From DATNIC01 sp035604635 (GTDB lineage Bacteria > Vulcanimicrobiota > Vulcanimicrobiia > Vulcanimicrobiales > Vulcanimicrobiaceae): DNA of 10,672 bases. Position 1 is the first letter of the stretch, and each line of letters starts with the position of its first letter. The notes under the pieces are model-generated. The model ran no database searches, had not been told where the DNA came from, and saw only the letters and a program-made list of their open reading frames with translations. The position numbers and the translations under genes are program-made. The DNA lies in contig DATNIC010000038.1 in the NCBI GenBank assembly GCA_035604635.1, forward strand, positions 1 through 10,672. The letters are read 5' to 3'. Of the stretch, positions 7,657 to 10,672 are shown one piece after another.

Positions 7657-8417
7657 TGGCGCTCTTGACGCTGGAGAACGTGACGAAGCGGTTCGGCGGC
7701 CTCGTCTGCGTTCGCGATCTAAGCCTTTCGGTCGACGCCGGCGCGATCGTCGCGATGATCGGACCCAATGGCGCCGGCAAGTCGACGGTCTTCAACCTGA
7801 TCACCGGCATCTATCGGCCGGACGAGGGCTCGATCGTTTTCGACGGCGCCCCGCTCGGGCACGCGCACATCGACGCGATCGCCGGGCGCGGGATCGCGCG
7901 GACGTTCCAGAATATCCGCCTGTTCGCATTCGTGTCGGTGCTCGACAACGTGATGACCGGCCGGCACGCGCGGATGCACGCGCACTTGTGGGATTCACTC
8001 CTGCACACGCCGATGCAGCGCAGGGAGGAGCGCGACGTGCGCGAGCACGCGCGGGAGCTGCTCCGTTTCGTCGGCTTGGAAGCGCAAGCCCACGCATACG
8101 CGCGCAACCTGCCGTACGGCTCCCAGCGGCGGCTCGAGATCGCCCGCGCCCTGGCGAGCGATCCGAAGCTCCTGCTGCTCGACGAGCCGGCGGCGGGGAT
8201 GAACCCGCGCGAGAAAGACGAGCTCGTAGCGCTCATCGAGCGGATTCGGGCTCGCGGCGTCACCGTCTTCTTGATCGAGCACGACATGCGCTTCGTTATG
8301 CGCGTGAGCGAACGGATTACCGTCCTCAACTACGGCGAGAAGATCGCCGAGGGACTCCCGCAAGAGATTCGAACGAACGAACGCGTCGTCGAGGCCTATC
8401 TCGGGAAACCCGCATAG
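7656..8417 (+). CDS. livG: branched-chain amino-acid ABC transporter ATP-binding protein LivG
   Basis: One of the two cytosolic ATPases that power the Liv transporter, 253 aa. Seen: Walker A GPNGAGKST (36-44); the Q-loop region RTFQNIRLF; the signature NLPYGSQRRLEIARA (from 151), which replaces LSGGQ as is normal for LivG; Walker B LLLLDEPAAGMNP with D176-E177; and the switch histidine H209 in LIEHDM. The C-terminal end, with VVEAYLG, is the family norm. The ATG at 7656 overlaps the livM stop, with AAGGG (7644-7648) seven bases upstream as a reasonable ribosome site. The stop TAG overlaps the GTG of livF by one base. Confidence 0.95.
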   Translation: MALLTLENVTKRFGGLVCVRDLSLSVDAGAIVAMIGPNGAGKSTVFNLITGIYRPDEGSIVFDGAPLGHAHIDAIAGRGIARTFQNIRLFAFVSVLDNVMTGRHARMHAHLWDSLLHTPMQRREERDVREHARELLRFVGLEAQAHAYARNLPYGSQRRLEIARALASDPKLLLLDEPAAGMNPREKDELVALIERIRARGVTVFLIEHDMRFVMRVSERITVLNYGEKIAEGLPQEIRTNERVVEAYLGKPA

Positions 8418-9133
8418 TGGCGCTGCTCGAAGTGGAGAACGTCGAGGCACGGTACGGGCGGATCCGCGCGCTCGCCGGCGTCTCGCTCTACGTCGAAGAA
8501 GGCGAGATCGTTACGTTGATCGGTGCAAACGGTGCCGGAAAGTCGACGACCTTGCGAACGATCAGCGGCCTGATGCGCCCGTCGGCGGGCACGATCCGCT
8601 TCGATGGGCGCGACATCACCCGTACGGCGCCGGATGAGATCGTCCGCCTGGGGATCAGCCAGTCACCGGAAGGGCGGCGCGTCTTCGCCCGCATGACCGT
8701 CCGCGAGAACCTCGAACTCGGTGCGTTCACGAGGAAGGCAACTCGCGAAATCGCCGAAGACGCCGAGCGAATCCTCGCGATCTTTCCGCGGCTGCGCGAA
8801 CGGCTTGCGCAAAAGGCCGGGACGCTTTCGGGCGGGGAGCAACAGATGCTCGCCATCGGCCGTGCACTGATGTCGCGACCGCGCTTGCTCTTGCTCGACG
8901 AGCCGTCCCTGGGCCTTTCGCCGATCCTCGTTCAGACGATCGGCGAGATCATCCGCGAGATCAACCTGCGAGGCACGACGGTGTTGCTGGTCGAGCAAAA
9001 CGCGCAACAAGCGCTGACGCTCGCGTCGCGCGGCTATTGTCTGGACGTCGGGACGATCGTCTATGCCGATAGCGCCGCGAACCTGCTGGCGAGCCCCGCT
9101 GTTCAGGCGGCCTATTTGGGTGGTGCGGCCTGA
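8417..9133 (+). CDS. livF: branched-chain amino-acid ABC transporter ATP-binding protein LivF
   Basis: Second ATPase of the Liv transporter, 238 aa, expected to pair with LivG. Seen: Walker A GANGAGKST (36-44); SPEGRRVFARMTVRENLELG after the Q-loop region; canonical signature LSGGEQQMLAIGRAL (from 137); and Walker B LLLLDEPSLGLSP with D161-E162. A glutamine stands at the switch position (Q194 in LLVEQNAQQAL); this is usual for LivF, not a defect. It starts with GTG overlapping the livG stop, with no strong ribosome site, so coupling to livG is likely. It is the last gene of the operon and ends three bases before the stop codon of the convergent nagA. Confidence 0.95.
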   Translation: MALLEVENVEARYGRIRALAGVSLYVEEGEIVTLIGANGAGKSTTLRTISGLMRPSAGTIRFDGRDITRTAPDEIVRLGISQSPEGRRVFARMTVRENLELGAFTRKATREIAEDAERILAIFPRLRERLAQKAGTLSGGEQQMLAIGRALMSRPRLLLLDEPSLGLSPILVQTIGEIIREINLRGTTVLLVEQNAQQALTLASRGYCLDVGTIVYADSAANLLASPAVQAAYLGGAA

Positions 9134-9151
9134 AGGCTACGTCGCGGGGCT
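9092..9151. terminator. nested inverted repeats across the convergent livF/nagA stop codons (possible bidirectional terminator)
   Basis: Two perfect inverted repeats are nested around the junction: AGCCCCGC (9092-9099) with GCGGGGCT (9144-9151), and inside it TTCAGGC (9102-9108) with GCCTGAA (9128-9134). Together they could fold as a 7-bp stem with a 19-base loop on an 8-bp GC-rich base, joined by an uneven bulge of 2 and 9 bases. The structure contains both stop codons. No U-tract follows on either strand, so it is not a classic intrinsic terminator; chance pairing in GC-rich coding sequence is possible. Confidence 0.3.
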
Positions 9152-10309
9152 GGGCGCGGTCTTGGTCGTCAGCTGCGCGCTCCCGAACACGGGGACGCCG
9201 CCGACGATCGTCGCGATGACGTTCAAGTCGGCGTCCCACACGCCGACATCGGCGCGCTTGCCGGCAGCGATCGTCCCGAGCTCCCGCTCGAGACCGAGCA
9301 GCTTGGCGGGCGCCGAGGTCGCATTGACGATCGCGGTCTCGAAAGGGAGGCCGCTGTAAGACATCAGGTTGCGCACGGCTTGATCGATGTGCAGCGCGCT
9401 CCCGGCGATCGTCCCGTCTTCCGCGCGGACGACGCCGCCTTCGATCCTCAAGTTGTTCCCGACCGGCGGCATGTTGTCGGTCGCGAGGACGAGCCGTTCG
9501 CGCAACGTTCGGTAGAGCAAGTCGACCATCGGCGGGGCGACGTGGTAGCCGTCGCAGATCAGCTGGACCGTCGTCCGTTCTTCCTGTATGAAGGCCGCGA
9601 GCAGCGACGGGTCGCGGTGATCGAGCGGCGGCATCGCGTTGAACGCGTGGGTGAGCGTCCGAAAGCCCAGACCGATCGCAAGCATCCCCTCGCGATACCG
9701 GGCCGCGGTGTGGCCGGCCGAGCAGACGATCCCATGATCGAAGAAGAAACGTGCGCACTCGTCAACGCCGTCGACCTCGGGCGCCATGGTCACCATGACG
9801 AGCGCTCCGCTGCACGCTTCGACCATCGCGCGCGCCCGTTCGAGTGACGCCGTGACGATCCAATCGTTGCGATGGACGCGCCGGAACTTCGCGTTGAGGA
9901 AGGGCCCTTCGAAGTGCACGCCCAGACAACGCGCGCCGCTCGGCGCGCCGTTCTCTTCCAGCTGATTGGCGGCTTCGGAGACTTCGCTCGCCGCATGCAG
10001 CATCGATTCCCACGGCGCCGTCATCACCGCAGCAACGAAGCCGGCCGCGCCCATTTGCGCGTATGCGCGCGAGGCCGTCTGGACGGCATGACCTTGGTCG
10101 CGGTTGAACAGCAACTGCTCGGCGCCGTTGGTGTGGACGTCGATCAGCCCCGGCGCGATCGTCGCGCCGTCGGGAACGCCGACGTCGCTTCGGCCGTCAC
10201 CGGGCAGTAACGCCGTGATCCGGCCCTTCTCTATGGCGAGGCGACCGTGCGTCAAAGAACCGTCGCCGATCGCGATTTTAGCGGGGCCGAGGATGTAGGC
10301 GTCAGCCAC
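9137..10309 (-). CDS. nagA: N-acetylglucosamine-6-phosphate deacetylase
   Basis: Cytosolic amidohydrolase that removes acetate from GlcNAc-6-phosphate to give glucosamine-6-phosphate, used in amino-sugar use and cell-wall recycling. The product is 390 aa, the usual length. Seen: PGLIDVHTNGA (53-63) at the end of strand 1; metal ligand E134 in GVHFEGPFLN; H200 in SAGHTA; H221 in THAFNAMPPL; H256 in CDGYHV; and the catalytic Asp D278 in ATDNMPP. These correspond to E. coli E131, H195, H216, H251 and D273. The first metal motif is H59-T-N61, mixed between the H-x-H of many NagA proteins and the Q-x-N of E. coli. I chose GTG at 10309 because GGAAGGA lies six bases upstream; a TTG at 10330 would add seven residues with no support. 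It follows the mutase gene by 27 bases, probably in one operon. No nagB is in view. Confidence 0.93.
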   Translation of the reverse strand: MADAYILGPAKIAIGDGSLTHGRLAIEKGRITALLPGDGRSDVGVPDGATIAPGLIDVHTNGAEQLLFNRDQGHAVQTASRAYAQMGAAGFVAAVMTAPWESMLHAASEVSEAANQLEENGAPSGARCLGVHFEGPFLNAKFRRVHRNDWIVTASLERARAMVEACSGALVMVTMAPEVDGVDECARFFFDHGIVCSAGHTAARYREGMLAIGLGFRTLTHAFNAMPPLDHRDPSLLAAFIQEERTTVQLICDGYHVAPPMVDLLYRTLRERLVLATDNMPPVGNNLRIEGGVVRAEDGTIAGSALHIDQAVRNLMSYSGLPFETAIVNATSAPAKLLGLERELGTIAAGKRADVGVWDADLNVIATIVGGVPVFGSAQLTTKTAPSPAT

Positions 10310-10315
10310 GCCGGG

Positions 10316-10322
10316 TCCTTCC
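10316..10322 (-). promoter_or_regulatory. ribosome binding site deciding the nagA start
   Basis: GGAAGGA on the minus strand lies six bases before the GTG at 10309. It is the best Shine-Dalgarno match in the window and favours GTG over the upstream TTG at 10330, which precedes this site. Confidence 0.65.
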
Positions 10323-10336
10323 GCTTTCAACGCAGA

Positions 10337-10672
10337 CTAGCCTCCGATGATCGCAAGCGCCTCGTCACGATGCTGCTCCATCAAAGCCTTCGTATCGCCT
10401 TCGACGTTGAGGCGCAGGAGCGGCTCGGTGTTCGAGGGGCGCACGTTGAGCCACCAATCCGGATAGCTCACCGTGACCCCGTCGAGATGATCGATCTTCG
10501 CGTCCCGGTACCGTTCTTCGATCGCCTTCATCTTGCCGGGTATGTCGCGGACCGTGCTGTTGATCTCTCCCGAGCGGAAGCGGTTGTTGATCGGCGCGAT
10601 CACCGCGCTCACGGGCTCGTTTGCTTCGCTAAAGAGTTCGAGGGACTGCATGAGCGCGATCATCCCGGAGTC
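10337..10672 (-). CDS. phosphomannomutase/phosphoglucomutase, C-terminal part only (5' end outside window)
   Basis: The last 111 residues of an alpha-D-phosphohexomutase, with the frame open to the window edge. Such enzymes interconvert hexose-1- and hexose-6-phosphates and feed nucleotide-sugar and envelope synthesis. Seen: DSGMIALMQSLEL at the edge, typical of the end of domain 3, then the C-terminal phosphate-binding domain with the loop RPSNTEPLLRLNVEG that holds the substrate phosphate. This form of the loop is typical of the ManB-type phosphomannomutase/phosphoglucomutase branch rather than GlmM, but the catalytic serine and sugar-binding loop are outside the window, so substrate preference is open. 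The stop TAG at 10337 lies 27 bases before the nagA GTG, so co-transcription is likely. Confidence 0.88.
   Translation of the reverse strand, partial: DSGMIALMQSLELFSEANEPVSAVIAPINNRFRSGEINSTVRDIPGKMKAIEERYRDAKIDHLDGVTVSYPDWWLNVRPSNTEPLLRLNVEGDTKALMEQHRDEALAIIGG

Noticed and set aside
8103..8150. Degenerate ABC signature in LivG (LPYGSQ instead of LSGGQ)
   Set aside because: LPYGxQ is the usual LivG signature, so this is expected.
8990..9004. Missing switch histidine in LivF (Gln at 194)
   Set aside because: Glutamine in the VEQN context is the normal state for LivF, so it is not a defect.
1..10672. Mobile elements, CRISPR, tRNA genes, phage defence island
   Set aside because: No transposase, spaced direct repeats, tRNA-like cloverleaf or defence nuclease found; the Fic-like gene alone does not make a toxin-antitoxin or defence system.

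Overview
The window is a GC-rich (roughly 65%), gene-dense bacterial chromosome segment with eight protein genes, two of them cut by the window edges. I found no tRNA, rRNA, CRISPR array, insertion sequence or phage gene. The genes suggest a free-living, diderm-like bacterium. It has B12-dependent methionine synthesis, and its ABC-transporter binding protein has a plain Sec signal with an AxA cleavage site and no lipobox cysteine, as expected for a periplasm. The frequent GATC/GCGATCG words and general style recall lineages such as Eremiobacterota (WPS-2), but this is a low-confidence impression; Actinobacteriota, Chloroflexota or Armatimonadota cannot be excluded from one window.

Region 1 (1-838, minus strand) holds a Fic-family protein truncated by the window start. 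Its fold signature is recognisable, but the catalytic histidine and the inhibitory glutamate are both replaced, so it looks like a Fic pseudoenzyme. Region 2 (839-912) is a short divergent control region with plausible overlapping promoters facing both ways. Region 3 (913-9133, plus strand) is one long co-directional run: metH (full-length cobalamin-dependent methionine synthase), then a complete branched-chain/hydrophobic amino-acid ABC transporter livK-livH-livM-livG-livF. The last three liv start codons each overlap the preceding stop codon by one base, so this part is almost certainly one translationally coupled operon. The 42-base gap after metH shows no terminator, so metH may be its first gene. 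Region 4 (9137-10672, minus strand) holds nagA (N-acetylglucosamine-6-phosphate deacetylase) preceded by the C-terminal end of a phosphomannomutase/phosphoglucomutase, probably an amino-sugar/cell-envelope sugar operon entering from the right. It converges on livF with only three bases between the stop codons.

The metH-liv run would pair cytosolic methionine regeneration with uptake of amino acids (family function; the actual substrate is not visible). The most unusual items are the double-degenerate Fic protein divergent from metH, the H-x-N metal motif in NagA, nested inverted repeats across the convergent livF/nagA junction, and a visibly high density of GATC words. Most of the window is otherwise ordinary metabolism and transport; I did not find a clear new multi-gene system.
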